The notes: generated by a model not told the origin, from the letters alone. A stretch of DNA of 35,231 nucleotides from Coriobacteriia bacterium (GCA_030651905.1 JAUSBS010000118.1:1-35231); one strand, 5' to 3'. Shown: positions 1 to 9,676, counted from the first letter of the stretch. A program made the numbers and translations.

Positions 1-481
<481 letters not shown>

Positions 482-645
482 ATAGTTCACAGACCGAAGT
501 CTGCGTTCTACGAATGAGTCGGATCTGGTGATCCGGGGTCGGTCCGCCTTCCGACGCTTTCGCACCGGTGGTTCGGGCCGTCCTCAAGGTGTCGGTCGGT
601 TTGGTCTGTAAGGACCCTCTCGACCAGACAGGGTAAATTGTGTGG

Positions 646-659
646 CCCCCACGTGGGGG
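646..659 (-). repeat. 14-bp perfect palindrome in the 16S leader
   Basis: CCCCCACGTGGGGG is a perfect palindrome. In RNA it would fold into a five-pair GC stem with an ACGT loop. It lies in the 16S leader between the promoter and the mature 5' end. There is no T tract after it on the minus strand, so it does not look like a terminator. A role in leader folding or rRNA processing is possible but not shown. Confidence 0.5.
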
Positions 660-682
660 ACCTTACTGGCTTGTCACAGTAT

Positions 683-695
683 CCAGTTTTCAAGG
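683..695 (-). promoter_or_regulatory. rRNA leader motif CCTTGAAAACTGG
   Basis: The minus strand reads CCTTGAAAACTGG about 20 bases after the predicted transcription start. Similar CTTGAAAACTG or TTGAGAACT strings recur in rRNA leaders and in 16S-23S spacers of Gram-positive bacteria, where they are linked to antitermination or processing. The assignment rests on resemblance only. Confidence 0.4.
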
Positions 696-715
696 TTCAG
701 GCACAGCGGGGGGTT

Positions 716-744
716 ACGTTACGGACTTCCCTCTCCACTGTCAA
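716..744 (-). promoter_or_regulatory. rRNA operon promoter
   Basis: The minus strand has TTGACA (744-739), a 17-base spacer, then TAACGT (721-716). The -35 is perfect and the spacing ideal. The expected start is near 709, giving a leader of about 230 nt before mature 16S. No second equally good promoter was seen between 709 and 481. The first ten bases after the -10 include a run of C, which differs from stringent-control initiators known elsewhere. Confidence 0.75.
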
Positions 745-750
745 CGTCCA

Positions 751-770
751 CTTTCGAACCGCTTCGAACC
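751..770. repeat. Two 10-bp tandem TTCGAA units upstream of the rRNA -35
   Basis: Plus-strand units ctttcgaacc and gcttcgaacc lie directly next to each other, so two TTCGAA palindromes (753-758 and 763-768) are spaced by one helical turn. The array ends about 7 bp upstream of the rRNA -35 box, where an activator or UP-like element would act. It is not part of a tRNA, although GGTTCGAA resembles a T-loop. Confidence 0.5.
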
Positions 771-792
771 GATTCCGCGTGCTTGGCACAAG

Positions 793-818
793 AAAACGCC
801 CCCGCCTTGACGGAGGCG
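793..818 (-). terminator. Intrinsic terminator after tyrS
   Basis: On the minus strand CGCCTCCGT pairs with GCGGGGGCG (nine pairs including two G-T) around a CAAG loop, followed at once by TTTTC. It lies about 180 nt beyond the tyrS stop and about 50 bp before the rRNA -35, so it should separate tyrS transcription from the rRNA operon. The rest of 819-996 holds an inverted repeat GTCAC-CTAT-GTGAC (837-850) and a short hairpin gcccc-tcaa-ggggc near 928-941. Neither has a T tract. Confidence 0.7.
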
Positions 819-996
819 CCGCTGGAGACGTCGTGCGTCACCTATGTGACACAGACCACCTCTACACGGTTACCTCCGCGAGAACGCTCAGTATCAAGAC
901 TGCGCTCCAACTCGGTTCACGTTCACGGCCCCTCAAGGGGCGCGAATCAGGATAGCACCCGCCACTGGGGTGCGCAACAGCGTTTTCGGGGCAATC

Positions 997-2205
997 TCAG
1001 ACGATCGACACAGGGCGCGCGTACCGGCGCTTTCCCACCTGGACGACGGCGCCCTCGACCACCCCGCGCGACACCTCGTACGTGCCCGGCGATACGGGTG
1101 CTCCGTCGATCCGCACGGCGTCCTGATCGATCTGACGCCGCCCCTCGTTGGCCGATGCGACCAACCCGAGGTCCTTCAGCAGTCCCGGCAGGTACACCGG
1201 CTCAGTCAGGACCAGGCAGACCTCCGGGATGTCGGCGGGCGCCTCTCCCCGCTTGAAGACCCGATCGAAGGCCTCCTCAGCCTCGATCGCGGCCTCCGAG
1301 CCTCTGTAGAGCGCGACGATCTCGCGAGCCAGCCGGCGCTTGACGGCGTTGGGATGCTCGGCCCCCTCGGCAAGAGCACGCTCGAGACGATCGATCTCGT
1401 CGACGGCGACGGGGGTCGCCAGTCTGTAGTACTTCACCATCAGGACGTCGGGGATCGACATGACCTTCCCGAACATGTCGTCCGGCGCGTCCGTGAGCCC
1501 TATGTAGTTCCCGTAGCTCTTCGACATCTTCTGGACACCGTCCGTGCCCTCGAGGAGCGGCAGCGTGAGCGCGACCTGGGGCTCCATGTCGAGCCTGCCC
1601 ATGAGGTCCCGTCCCGCGAGAAGGTTGAACAGCTGGTCGGTCCCGCCTATCTCGACGTCGGCGCGCACCACCACAGAGTCGTAGGACTGCGCGACGGGGT
1701 AGAGGAGCTCGTGGAGAGAGATCGGCTGCTGCTTCGTGTAGCGGTTCGAGAAGTCGTCGCGCTCGAGGATCCGCGCCACGGTGAACTCGCTCGTGAGTTG
1801 CAGCAGCTTCGCGAAGTCGAGAGGTGCCAGCCACTCCGAGTTGCGGCGGAGTTCGGTCGCGTCCGGGTCGAGGATGTGGAACGCCTGCTCTATATAGGTC
1901 TCAGCGTTCGCGTCGATCTGCTCGATGGTCAGCGCAGGCCGCGTGCTGTTGCGGCCGGAGGGGTCGCCGATGAGCGCGGTGTAGTCCCCGATGATGAGGA
2001 CCACCTCGTGCCCGAGGTCCTGGAACTGGCGCAGCTTGCGCAGCGGCACGGCGTGTCCGAGGTGGAGGTCGGGAGCCGTGGGGTCGACACCGAGCTTGAT
2101 CCGTAGGCGACGGCCGCCACGAAGCTTCTCGGTCAGCGACTCGACGGTGTGGATGGCCGCGGTCCCACTGCTGATGACGTGGAGCTGCTCGTCGACGGGA
2201 AGCAT
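997..2205 (-). CDS. tyrS: Tyrosine--tRNA ligase
   Basis: Class I aminoacyl-tRNA synthetase that charges tRNA-Tyr in the cytoplasm. The 402-residue length is normal for the TyrZ-type enzyme. The ATP-binding signature appears as HLGH at residues 48-51, and the second signature is an intact KMSKS at 226-230. GGTDQLFN near 188-194 is the tyrosine/tRNA pocket region. Residues about 335-400 form a C-terminal S4-like RNA-binding domain. The ATG at 2205 is preceded by GAGG at four bases and AGGAGG further up. The gene is divergent from the PBP gene at 2419 and ends with TGA 516 bases before the 16S 5' end. I see no T-box in its short leader. Confidence 0.96.
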   Translation of the reverse strand: MLPVDEQLHVISSGTAAIHTVESLTEKLRGGRRLRIKLGVDPTAPDLHLGHAVPLRKLRQFQDLGHEVVLIIGDYTALIGDPSGRNSTRPALTIEQIDANAETYIEQAFHILDPDATELRRNSEWLAPLDFAKLLQLTSEFTVARILERDDFSNRYTKQQPISLHELLYPVAQSYDSVVVRADVEIGGTDQLFNLLAGRDLMGRLDMEPQVALTLPLLEGTDGVQKMSKSYGNYIGLTDAPDDMFGKVMSIPDVLMVKYYRLATPVAVDEIDRLERALAEGAEHPNAVKRRLAREIVALYRGSEAAIEAEEAFDRVFKRGEAPADIPEVCLVLTEPVYLPGLLKDLGLVASANEGRRQIDQDAVRIDGAPVSPGTYEVSRGVVEGAVVQVGKRRYARPVSIV

Positions 2206-2298
2206 CGGGCCTCTTTCGCTCCTCCTGAAGTGGCCGCGTGGTTGTCGGTGTGGTTACGCAACAGCCTCGCGGAGTGGTCGGCACGCCGTTCGCAGGCC

Positions 2299-2307
2299 AT
2301 ACTAGCA
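2299..2307 (-). promoter_or_regulatory. Possible extended -10 promoter for tyrS
   Basis: The minus strand reads TGCTAGTAT, an extended -10 (TGnTAnnnT) with no clear -35. It would start transcription near 2292, about 87 nt before tyrS. It is the best promoter-like string in the divergent tyrS/PBP gap. Confidence 0.4.
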
Positions 2308-2330
2308 TGTGCGCGACAGCACCCATCCGG

Positions 2331-2362
2331 CCGGACCTGCGGCCGTTCCAGCTCAGGTCCGG
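2331..2362. repeat. 9-bp inverted repeat in the tyrS/PBP divergent region
   Basis: CCGGACCTG (2331-2339) and CAGGTCCGG (2354-2362) are perfect complements separated by 14 bases. The dyad lies 56 bp upstream of the PBP start and upstream of the tyrS -10. It has no T tract, so an operator or 5' UTR hairpin is more likely than a terminator. Confidence 0.5.
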
Positions 2363-2418
2363 TCCCCCGCATGCGCACCCGCGTCCGCTCGCATGCACGA
2401 CAGAATGAGTGCCATCCC

Positions 2419-4998
2419 ATGAGCCGATCCGACGACATCCGCTACCGGCCACGAACGTCCTCTCACGGGAGCGCGGGACGCGCGCCGGTCCAGCGTCCCA
2501 CGGGGACGGCGGCCGCCGGGCGGGGACCCTCCAAGCGCCCCGCACCGCGTGGAGGCCGCCCGACACCCACGCCGCGCCGCCGTGGCCTGCGTGCGTTCGT
2601 CCGCATCTCGCTGCTTCTCTTGGTACTCGGAGCGGTCGTCGGCGGAGTGACCGGGTGCGTCATGTACAACCAGATCGCGGACACCCTGCCTGACCCCTCG
2701 AAGCCGCTGCGCGGCTTCGACCAGACGACACAGATCCTCGCACGCGACGGGCGGCTCATCGCCGACTTGTACGCCGAACAGAACCGCACCAACGTGAAGC
2801 TCAAGGACCTGCCGCCGACCGTCAGCCAGGCGGTCATCGCCACCGAGGACGAGCGCTACTACGAGCACGCCGGCCTCGACTTCATCGGCATGCTCCGCGC
2901 GCTCATCACCGACATCAGGGCCGGCGATGCCGTCGCGGGCGGATCGACCATCACGCAGCAGTACATCAAGACGACGTTCCTGACTCCCGAGCGCAGCCTC
3001 AAGCGCAAGATGAGCGAGGCGATCCTCGCCTATCGGCTGGAGGACCGGTACACCAAGGACCAGATCCTCGAGATGTACCTCAACACCATCTACTTCGGCC
3101 ATGGCGCGTATGGGATCCAGACCGCCGCGGAGGTCTACTTCGGCAAGAACGCCACGGAGCTCACGATCCCCGAGACCGCGCTTATCGCCGGCGTCATCAA
3201 GTCACCACGCCGCTTCTCCCCGTACTACGACGCCGACGCGGCCAAGAAGCGACGGGACACGGTACTGACGCAGATGCTCAAACAGGGCTACATCGACGAT
3301 GCCGCCTGCACCGCGGCCATCGGATCGCCGATCCAGACCATCGGCCTCAAAAAGGGCTCGAAGGTAGCGCCGTACTTCGTCGAGTACATGAAGGACCTCC
3401 TCGTCACGGAGTACGGCGAGCAGATGGTCTACCGTTCCGGCCTCCGCGTCACCACGACGCTCGACCTGCGCATGCAGTCGGCCGCCGAGAGCGCCGTCGC
3501 CAAGGCGCTCGACAAGCCGACCGACCCCTCCGCCGCGCTGGTGGCGCTCGATCCGAAGACCGGCGAGATCCTCGCGATGGTCGGAGGGCGCGACTTCCAG
3601 ACACAGCAGTACAACGTCGTCGTCCAGGGCCATCGCCAATCGGGCTCGGCGTTCAAGCCGTTCGTCATCGTCGCGGCCCTCAAGGCGGGCGTCTCCCCGG
3701 AGCAGACGTACTCCTCCGCTCCCATCAAGATCCCCCTTCCCAACGGCCAGACATGGAGCGTCACCGGCGCGAGCGGCAAGGGCCTGATGCGCCTGCGGGT
3801 AGCCACGGCACAGTCGGTCAACTCCGTGTTCGCCCAGCTCATCATGCAAGTCGGCGCCGAGAACGTGGTCAAGACGGCTGCAGCGATGGGCATCACGACC
3901 AAGATCACGCCGGTGCCGGCGGTCGCGCTCGGCGGTATGCGCGAGGGCGTGTCGCCGCTCGAGATGGCCTCGGCCTTCGGGACACTGGCCAACGCGGGCA
4001 CGCATCTGAAGCCATACGGGATCGTCGAGGTGAAGGACGTGGGCGGGAAGGTGCTCTACACCGGAGCACCGGCACCCACCAAGGCCATCGACCCGGCGAT
4101 CGCGTATCTCACGACCGACATGCTGCGCGGAGTCATCTCCGGCGGCACCGGTAAGAAGGCCGCCATCGGCCGGCCGGCCGCGGGCAAGACCGGCACCACG
4201 CAGGAGAACAGCGATGCGTGGTTCGTGGGCTACACGCCGAACCTCGTCACCGCGGTCTGGGTCGGCTACCCGACCGAGATGAAGCCGATGAACAACGTAC
4301 ACGGCATCAAGGTCACCGGCGGCACGTTCCCGGCGCAGATCTGGGCCGCGTTCATGAAAGCCGCACTGGCACCGCTTCCCAAGGAGGACTTCAAGAAGCC
4401 CGCAGGCCTCGCCACCGCGCAGATCTGCCTGGACTCCGGCGGACTCGCGACGGCGTTCTGCCCCAAGAAGGGCTCGGGGCTCTTCCTCGCCAAGCAGCTT
4501 CCGAAAGAGTGTCCGCTGCACGGCACCCCGACCTCGATCACGGTCCCGAACGTCATCGGGATGCCGAAGCAGGATGCTATCGCCGCACTCGAGGCCTTGA
4601 TGCTCAAGTATGCGATCCAGGAGAAGGACTCGACCACCGCGCCGGGCACCGTCTTCGACCAGGACCCGAAGGTCGGCAGCCAGGGCACGACGCAGACCGT
4701 CGTCACGCTCGTCGTATCGAGCGGCAGCGCTGCGGACAAGGCGCCCGTGCCGCTGTTCGACTACAGCCCGAAGCCGCCGCTGTCGACAGGCGCGGTCAAG
4801 TTCGATGCGAGCGCGTCGACCGACGACGGGACGATCGTGAAGTACGTCTGGGAGTTCGGCGACGGCGTGAAGGACACGACCTCGGGCAAGATCGCCTCGC
4901 ACAAGTACGCCGCGCCGGGCAAGTACTCCGTGATCCTGTGGGTGACGGACAACGCGAGCCACGTGAGCAAGAAGGAAGAGAAGATCACCGTCAACTAG
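2419..4998 (+). CDS. Class A penicillin-binding protein with PASTA and PKD domains
   Basis: Bifunctional peptidoglycan glycosyltransferase and transpeptidase, 859 residues, anchored in the cytoplasmic membrane. A basic, Pro/Gly-rich cytoplasmic tail (1-60) precedes one TM segment (61-80). The GT51 domain has catalytic Glu143 in EDERYYEH and the GGSTITQQ block at 174-181. The transpeptidase motifs are SAFK (Ser410), SVN (466-468) and KTG (590-592). A single PASTA domain follows (about 707-768), then a PKD-like domain (about 775-859) with the signature WEFGDG at 811-816. The frame is open upstream to 2149, but those starts run antisense into tyrS. The ATG at 2419 gives a normal tail, although its ribosome-binding site is weak. 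The gene is convergent with the U32 gene, 17 bases apart. The PKD tail is unusual for this family. Confidence 0.93.
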   Translation: MSRSDDIRYRPRTSSHGSAGRAPVQRPTGTAAAGRGPSKRPAPRGGRPTPTPRRRGLRAFVRISLLLLVLGAVVGGVTGCVMYNQIADTLPDPSKPLRGFDQTTQILARDGRLIADLYAEQNRTNVKLKDLPPTVSQAVIATEDERYYEHAGLDFIGMLRALITDIRAGDAVAGGSTITQQYIKTTFLTPERSLKRKMSEAILAYRLEDRYTKDQILEMYLNTIYFGHGAYGIQTAAEVYFGKNATELTIPETALIAGVIKSPRRFSPYYDADAAKKRRDTVLTQMLKQGYIDDAACTAAIGSPIQTIGLKKGSKVAPYFVEYMKDLLVTEYGEQMVYRSGLRVTTTLDLRMQSAAESAVAKALDKPTDPSAALVALDPKTGEILAMVGGRDFQTQQYNVVVQGHRQSGSAFKPFVIVAALKAGVSPEQTYSSAPIKIPLPNGQTWSVTGASGKGLMRLRVATAQSVNSVFAQLIMQVGAENVVKTAAAMGITTKITPVPAVALGGMREGVSPLEMASAFGTLANAGTHLKPYGIVEVKDVGGKVLYTGAPAPTKAIDPAIAYLTTDMLRGVISGGTGKKAAIGRPAAGKTGTTQENSDAWFVGYTPNLVTAVWVGYPTEMKPMNNVHGIKVTGGTFPAQIWAAFMKAALAPLPKEDFKKPAGLATAQICLDSGGLATAFCPKKGSGLFLAKQLPKECPLHGTPTSITVPNVIGMPKQDAIAALEALMLKYAIQEKDSTTAPGTVFDQDPKVGSQGTTQTVVTLVVSSGSAADKAPVPLFDYSPKPPLSTGAVKFDASASTDDGTIVKYVWEFGDGVKDTTSGKIASHKYAAPGKYSVILWVTDNASHVSKKEEKITVN

Positions 4999-5015
4999 TC
5001 GCCTCGACTCGTGCC

Positions 5016-7436
5016 TCAGGTGAGGCCTCTGAAGAAGTGGCCCGACGTCGACGGATCCTCCAGCGGATCGGACGCCGCACGCCCGGCGGCGGCGTCTGCG
5101 AGCAGTCTTCGGTAGGCGCTGACGATGCGGGTCGCCGACGCGGGAGTCTCCGTGTGCAGCTCGATCCGAACGGCGGACACGCCGGCGTCGAGCACCTCGA
5201 GCAGTGCCCTGGACAGGTCGAGTGGCACCGAGTTGTAGATGTGGGCGAATCCGCGGGCGTCGGTCGTCACGGGGAAGCCGTATCCTTTGCGGTCGCGCAG
5301 CGTGTTGGCCCGCGTGCGACGTAGGCAGCGTGCGCAGTCGTGTGAGCATGCGCCGCTCGCCTGCAACACGCAGTGCTCGGCGATCATCAGCTCCACTCGA
5401 CCCTGGACCGTCGCCCCTATCGCGACCGGCGACTCGCGCACGAGACGGGCGAGCTGACGCCCGGACAGTTCGGGCGATGCCCAGATCAGCGATGCCCCGA
5501 GCGTCGCGAGCGCCTCGGCCGTCCAGCCATTGACTGCGCCCAGTCCCCAGTCGGCCGACAGCCCCGCCTCCCGTGAGACCTGGTCCGCCCCGAGCGCTGC
5601 GAGCAGACCGAGGTTGCCCGAGGTGGCGGCGCGCCCCTCCGCGAGCCGCAGAAGGGGCTCGACATCGAGCGGATGCGCGATGCGCGGCAGGAGCGGCTCG
5701 ACCCCGGCGCGCAGCGTCCCGGTCGTGTCGAGCGAGGTCACCGCGAGCAGGGCGCGGTTCGCACCCGCCCGCAGTGCCGCGACCGCTACGTCAACGTCGG
5801 ATGCCGCGACAACGAGCTCAGGTATCACCGAGGTCGCTCTCCCGGGCACCGACGGCGGGTCTGCGTGAAGCCCACGCGGAGCCTGCCTACCCTCCCATGG
5901 TGCGAGACGCTGTGCGTCGAGACCGGCGAGTGCCTCCCGACGCAAGGCGTGCAGGACGGAGAATCCGATACCGACGTCCGATCCGAGCTCCAGCCGCCAC
6001 TCGCTGGCCGCATACCCCGAGCCGCCGAGCCGGCCCACGTGCTCGACCACCTCTTCGGCCGACACGGCGCGCGTTCGGGCAGCCTCCACGACAGGACCCT
6101 CGGCCGTCGCGGTCAGGCCGGCTGCCTCCACCGTGACCGACGCGGGCTCACCATGCAGCAGCCGGACCGCGAACACGGCCGGGGTGGCCGCGCGGTCCTC
6201 TCCCGTGAACGTCCTGCGTGCAGCCTCGAGGAGCGCTGCGTTGGCCACCCGGAACACACGGTCTCCCGCACGCGTGGCGCCTTCGACGATCAGTTCGACC
6301 CGGACGCCGACCGGAGCTGCGCTGAGTGAGGTCCCGTCGAGACGCAGAGGACCCGCAGCTTGTGTGAAACGGCCGGCCGCGGTCCAGAACTCGAGCCTGT
6401 CCGCGCTCTCCACAGCACGGTCCAAGGCCACGGTCGCAACGCCCGAACCGGTCGAGACGACGCGCCCGACAGGCACACCGCGGTTGTTCGGTCGCTGGTA
6501 GCTCATCATCGAGTCGTCCCGCACGTCCGACAGGTACGCCTCCGAGAATCCTCGGCTGAACGCCTCCGACAGCAGGTCCCACTCGGCGGCGCTCACCTGG
6601 TAACCGCCCGGATCCGCGGCCGCACGGTCAAGGGCGGCCCGGTAGACGCGAACGACGGTGGCGACGTACTCGGGACTCTTCATGCGGCCCTCGATCTTGA
6701 GTGCCGCGACCCCCGACCGGACCAGAGCGGGCAGGAGCGTCACGCCCGCGAGGTCCTTCGGCGAGAGGATGTACTTGCCCGGCACGTCGTACGCGCTCCC
6801 GTCAGCGCCGAGCAGATCGTAGGGCAGGCGGCACGGCTGAGCACACGTGCCGCGATTGGCCGAGCGGCCGCCGATCATCGAGGAGAACTGACACTGACCT
6901 GAGTGGCAGTAGCACAGGCTTCCGTGCACGAACGACTCCAGCTCCACGCCGCTCGTGCGCACCAGACCCGCGATCTCATCGACACTCAGCTCGCGAGCGA
7001 GCGTCACACGACTGACACCGAGTGACTGGAGCGCCACGATGCCCGCGGCATTGTGCGTATCGACCTGCGTCGACGCGTGGATGCGAACGTCGGGCAACTC
7101 CGCTCGCAGCAGACTGATGAGCCCGAGATCCTGCACGATGACCGCGTCGATGCCCGCTTCCCAGGCACGCGCGACCATGTCGAGTGCGGGACCGGCCTCG
7201 TCTGGCAACACGAGGACGTTCGCGGTCAGGTAGACGCGGACTCCATGGAGATGGGCATGGCGCACCGCCGGCGCGAGGGTCTCCAGCGTGAAGTTGACCG
7301 CCCCGCGACGCGCGTTGAGCTCCGGCAGCCCAAGGTAGACGGCATCGGCGCCGTTCGCCACCGCGGCGCGCAGCGCTTCGGGCCCCCCGGCGGGGGCGAG
7401 CAGCTCCGGTATGGGCGATACGGTGGGGTCGACCAT
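5016..7436 (-). CDS. U32 family protein, large RlhA-like form
   Basis: An 806-residue member of family U32, classed as collagenase-like peptidases. Characterised bacterial members RlhA and TrhP act in hydroxylation of 23S rRNA or tRNA. The N-terminal U32 barrel opens with ELLAPAGGPEAL and NGADAVYLG. The family signature ESFVHGSLCYCHSGQC lies at 167-182, with further cysteines at 198 and 202, so a metal or Fe-S centre is plausible. A second U32-like half at the C-terminus has a further Cys group at 689, 697, 701 and 704 and ends in the typical TSGHFFRG. The length and two-lobed build fit the RlhA/DUF3656-containing group rather than the short TrhP group. ATG 7436 has AGGAAGG six bases upstream. 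Longer starts lack a site and cross into the divergent PBP gene. Confidence 0.88.
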   Translation of the reverse strand: MVDPTVSPIPELLAPAGGPEALRAAVANGADAVYLGLPELNARRGAVNFTLETLAPAVRHAHLHGVRVYLTANVLVLPDEAGPALDMVARAWEAGIDAVIVQDLGLISLLRAELPDVRIHASTQVDTHNAAGIVALQSLGVSRVTLARELSVDEIAGLVRTSGVELESFVHGSLCYCHSGQCQFSSMIGGRSANRGTCAQPCRLPYDLLGADGSAYDVPGKYILSPKDLAGVTLLPALVRSGVAALKIEGRMKSPEYVATVVRVYRAALDRAAADPGGYQVSAAEWDLLSEAFSRGFSEAYLSDVRDDSMMSYQRPNNRGVPVGRVVSTGSGVATVALDRAVESADRLEFWTAAGRFTQAAGPLRLDGTSLSAAPVGVRVELIVEGATRAGDRVFRVANAALLEAARRTFTGEDRAATPAVFAVRLLHGEPASVTVEAAGLTATAEGPVVEAARTRAVSAEEVVEHVGRLGGSGYAASEWRLELGSDVGIGFSVLHALRREALAGLDAQRLAPWEGRQAPRGLHADPPSVPGRATSVIPELVVAASDVDVAVAALRAGANRALLAVTSLDTTGTLRAGVEPLLPRIAHPLDVEPLLRLAEGRAATSGNLGLLAALGADQVSREAGLSADWGLGAVNGWTAEALATLGASLIWASPELSGRQLARLVRESPVAIGATVQGRVELMIAEHCVLQASGACSHDCARCLRRTRANTLRDRKGYGFPVTTDARGFAHIYNSVPLDLSRALLEVLDAGVSAVRIELHTETPASATRIVSAYRRLLADAAAGRAASDPLEDPSTSGHFFRGLT

Positions 7437-7482
7437 CACGTGCCTTCCTCGTACGACGCGCATCGGTGTCGAGGGCGCGGAC

Positions 7483-7524
7483 CCGACCCGAGCGGTGACG
7501 ATGGCGGTCCCGCGCGCGGGTCGG
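7483..7524. repeat. 8-bp inverted repeat between U32 and PBP genes
   Basis: CCGACCCG (7483-7490) and CGGGTCGG (7517-7524) are complementary across 26 bases in the 175-bp gap between the divergent U32 and PBP genes. TAACAT (7525-7530) next to it could be a weak -10 for the PBP gene, but no good -35 is present. Function is unknown. Confidence 0.3.
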
Positions 7525-7611
7525 TAACATGTCGTGTCGGCAACGCGCATCCGCGCCGATCCGATCCATGGCGTACCATCGATCGTCAAGCCTGTGAGCG
7601 AAGGGTCCCGC

Positions 7612-9654
7612 ATGTCAAGCCGGCTTCGTAGATTGCGCAAGGAACGCGGGGGCGTGAAGCGTACCTGGCTTCGCGTCGCGCTCGCGCTCGTCGCCGGCAC
7701 TGTCGGGATCGCCGTCCTCGCTGCCGCCGGAGTTCTCGCCTTCGTGGCTCAGTCGCTCCAAGGACTGCCCGACCCGAGCAAGCCCGGGGCGTTCCGTGTC
7801 GCACAACCGACCAAGATCTACTCGGCGGACGGCAAACTCCTGGCGAACTTCTTCCTTGAGAACCGCGAGGTCGTGAAGCTGTCGCAGATCTCATCCGATC
7901 TCGCCGACGCGGTCGTAGCGGTCGAGGATGAGCGGTTCTACGATCACACCGGCATCGACACGGTCGGCATCGTGCGCGCCGCGATCATCAACCTCACGAC
8001 CGGCACGACGAAAGAGGGCGCCTCGACCATCACCCAGCAGTACGTCCGCAACAGCATCCTCGCGGACGAACGCTACCAGAACACCCTTCGCCGCAAGATC
8101 CGGGAAGCTTCACTGGCCATGGATCTCGAGAAGCGGCACAGCAAGGCGGACATACTCGAGCTCTACCTCAACGCGGTCTACTTCGGCGACGGCGCCTACG
8201 GTGCCGAGGCCGCCTCCCGCACCTACTACGGCAAGTCCGCGGCGGATCTCACCCTCGCCGAGGCGAGCCTGCTCGCAGGTCTGCCGCAGTCCCCCAACGC
8301 ACTCAACCCCTACTACAACCTGGCCGGCGCCAAGGCGCGACAGGCGATCGTTCTCGAGCGCATGGTGGCGAACAACTACATCACCCGGCAGCAGGCCGAC
8401 GACGCGCAGAGCGCGCCTATCGTGCTGACCAAGACCGTCGATCCGAACCAGGGCATCTACGACTGCCACTTCTTCGTGTCATACGTGCGCAAGCAGCTGC
8501 TGACCCAGTATCCGGACTCGCTGGTGTTCAAGGGTGGGCTGAAGGTCTACACGACCATCGACACGCGGCTGCAGCGCTACGCGGAGGCCGCCGTGCGTGG
8601 CACGCTCGGACGCCCGAACGACCCTGACGTCGGGCTCGCATCCGTCGATCCCCGCAACGGCTACATCGTCGCGATGTACGGGGGCAAGAGCTACGACAAG
8701 AACGCGTACAACACCGCTACTCAGGGCCGCCGTCAGCCGGGATCGGCCTTCAAGACGTTCGTGCTCGTCACGGCGCTCGAGAAGGGCATCCCGCCCCGCA
8801 GGCCGTTCAACGCCTCCTCGCCTGCAGTGATCCCGACGCGACCGCCGTGGAAGGTCAACAACTCCGAGGGAAGCGGCAAAGGTGCGATGACACTCGCGGC
8901 CGCTACGGCGGGATCCGTCAACGTCGTCTTCGCCCGACTCATCTGGGAGATCGGCGCACGTAACGTGGCGACCACGGCCAAGCGCATGGGGATCACATCC
9001 GACGTGCCTGCCTATCCCGCCATCGCACTCGGCGGCCTGCCCCGGGGCGTCTCCCCGCTCGAGATGGCCTCCGCGTATGGCACGCTCGCGACCGGCGGTG
9101 TGCTCAACAAGCCGACGCCCATCATCAAGATCGTCGGCCCCGACGGCGAGTCGATCTACGAGCACAAGGTCGTCGGCACGCAGGTGCTGACGAAGGAGAT
9201 CTCCTGGGCGACCACGCAACTGCTGATGGGCGTCGTGCGCAGCGGCACGGCCCGCCGCGCCGCACTCCCCGGCCGTGAGGTCGCAGGCAAGACCGGCACC
9301 GCGCAGACCTATCAGGACGCCTGGTTCTGCGGGTACACCCCGCAACTCTCGACGGCAGTGTGGATGGGCTACATCAAGGGATCCATCCCGATGCGCAACG
9401 TGCACGGGCAGCGCGCCTTCGGCGGGACCTTCTGTGCGCCCATGTGGCGCAGCTTCATGGTCGCCGCCCTCAAGGGCCAGCCCTCGCTGAAGTTCGCGCG
9501 TGCGAAGCCGCCGCACTACATCTGGAAGGCCGAGTGGTCCAACGTCGGAACCGGCACCGCCAAACCGGCGAAGCCGCCGGGTGGAGGCGGTGGGGGCGGT
9601 GGCTCCACGACACCGACGACCACTCCCAGCGACCCGCCGACCTCCGGGCCCTAG
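7612..9654 (+). CDS. Class A penicillin-binding protein
   Basis: A second bifunctional glycosyltransferase/transpeptidase, 680 residues. A short basic tail leads to a TM segment (about 20-45). GT51 has catalytic Glu105 in VEDERFYDH and the ASTITQQ block at 137-143. The transpeptidase carries SAFK (Ser378), SVN (435-437) and KTG (560-562). It lacks the PASTA and PKD domains of the paralogue at 2419 and ends instead in a poly-glycine run (657-664) followed by a Ser/Thr/Pro tail. ATG 7612 is chosen because AAGGG lies about seven bases upstream. The frame stays open to 7534 without a better site. The core is clearly homologous to the first PBP, for example the matching VSPLEMASA and NVHG segments, so the pair probably arose by an old duplication. 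It is convergent with the NIF3-like gene (22-base gap). Confidence 0.94.
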   Translation: MSSRLRRLRKERGGVKRTWLRVALALVAGTVGIAVLAAAGVLAFVAQSLQGLPDPSKPGAFRVAQPTKIYSADGKLLANFFLENREVVKLSQISSDLADAVVAVEDERFYDHTGIDTVGIVRAAIINLTTGTTKEGASTITQQYVRNSILADERYQNTLRRKIREASLAMDLEKRHSKADILELYLNAVYFGDGAYGAEAASRTYYGKSAADLTLAEASLLAGLPQSPNALNPYYNLAGAKARQAIVLERMVANNYITRQQADDAQSAPIVLTKTVDPNQGIYDCHFFVSYVRKQLLTQYPDSLVFKGGLKVYTTIDTRLQRYAEAAVRGTLGRPNDPDVGLASVDPRNGYIVAMYGGKSYDKNAYNTATQGRRQPGSAFKTFVLVTALEKGIPPRRPFNASSPAVIPTRPPWKVNNSEGSGKGAMTLAAATAGSVNVVFARLIWEIGARNVATTAKRMGITSDVPAYPAIALGGLPRGVSPLEMASAYGTLATGGVLNKPTPIIKIVGPDGESIYEHKVVGTQVLTKEISWATTQLLMGVVRSGTARRAALPGREVAGKTGTAQTYQDAWFCGYTPQLSTAVWMGYIKGSIPMRNVHGQRAFGGTFCAPMWRSFMVAALKGQPSLKFARAKPPHYIWKAEWSNVGTGTAKPAKPPGGGGGGGGSTTPTTTPSDPPTSGP

Positions 9655-9676
9655 CACTACGCCACGCAGCGCACGG

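Noticed and set aside
646-659. Terminator in the 16S leader
   Set aside because: The palindrome has no T tract on the minus strand, and termination there would block rRNA synthesis.
751-775. tRNA gene or remnant, because GGTTCGAA looks like a T-loop
   Set aside because: No acceptor, D or anticodon arms surround it. The string occurs as a tandem repeat upstream of a promoter.
837-850. CRP/FNR-type site GTCAC-CTAT-GTGAC after tyrS
   Set aside because: The half-sites are in the opposite order to the CRP consensus (TGTGA then TCACA), and the location between a stop codon and a terminator is not promoter-proximal.
2149-2418. N-terminal extension of the PASTA/PKD PBP
   Set aside because: It would run antisense into tyrS, has no PBP-like features and no ribosome-binding site.
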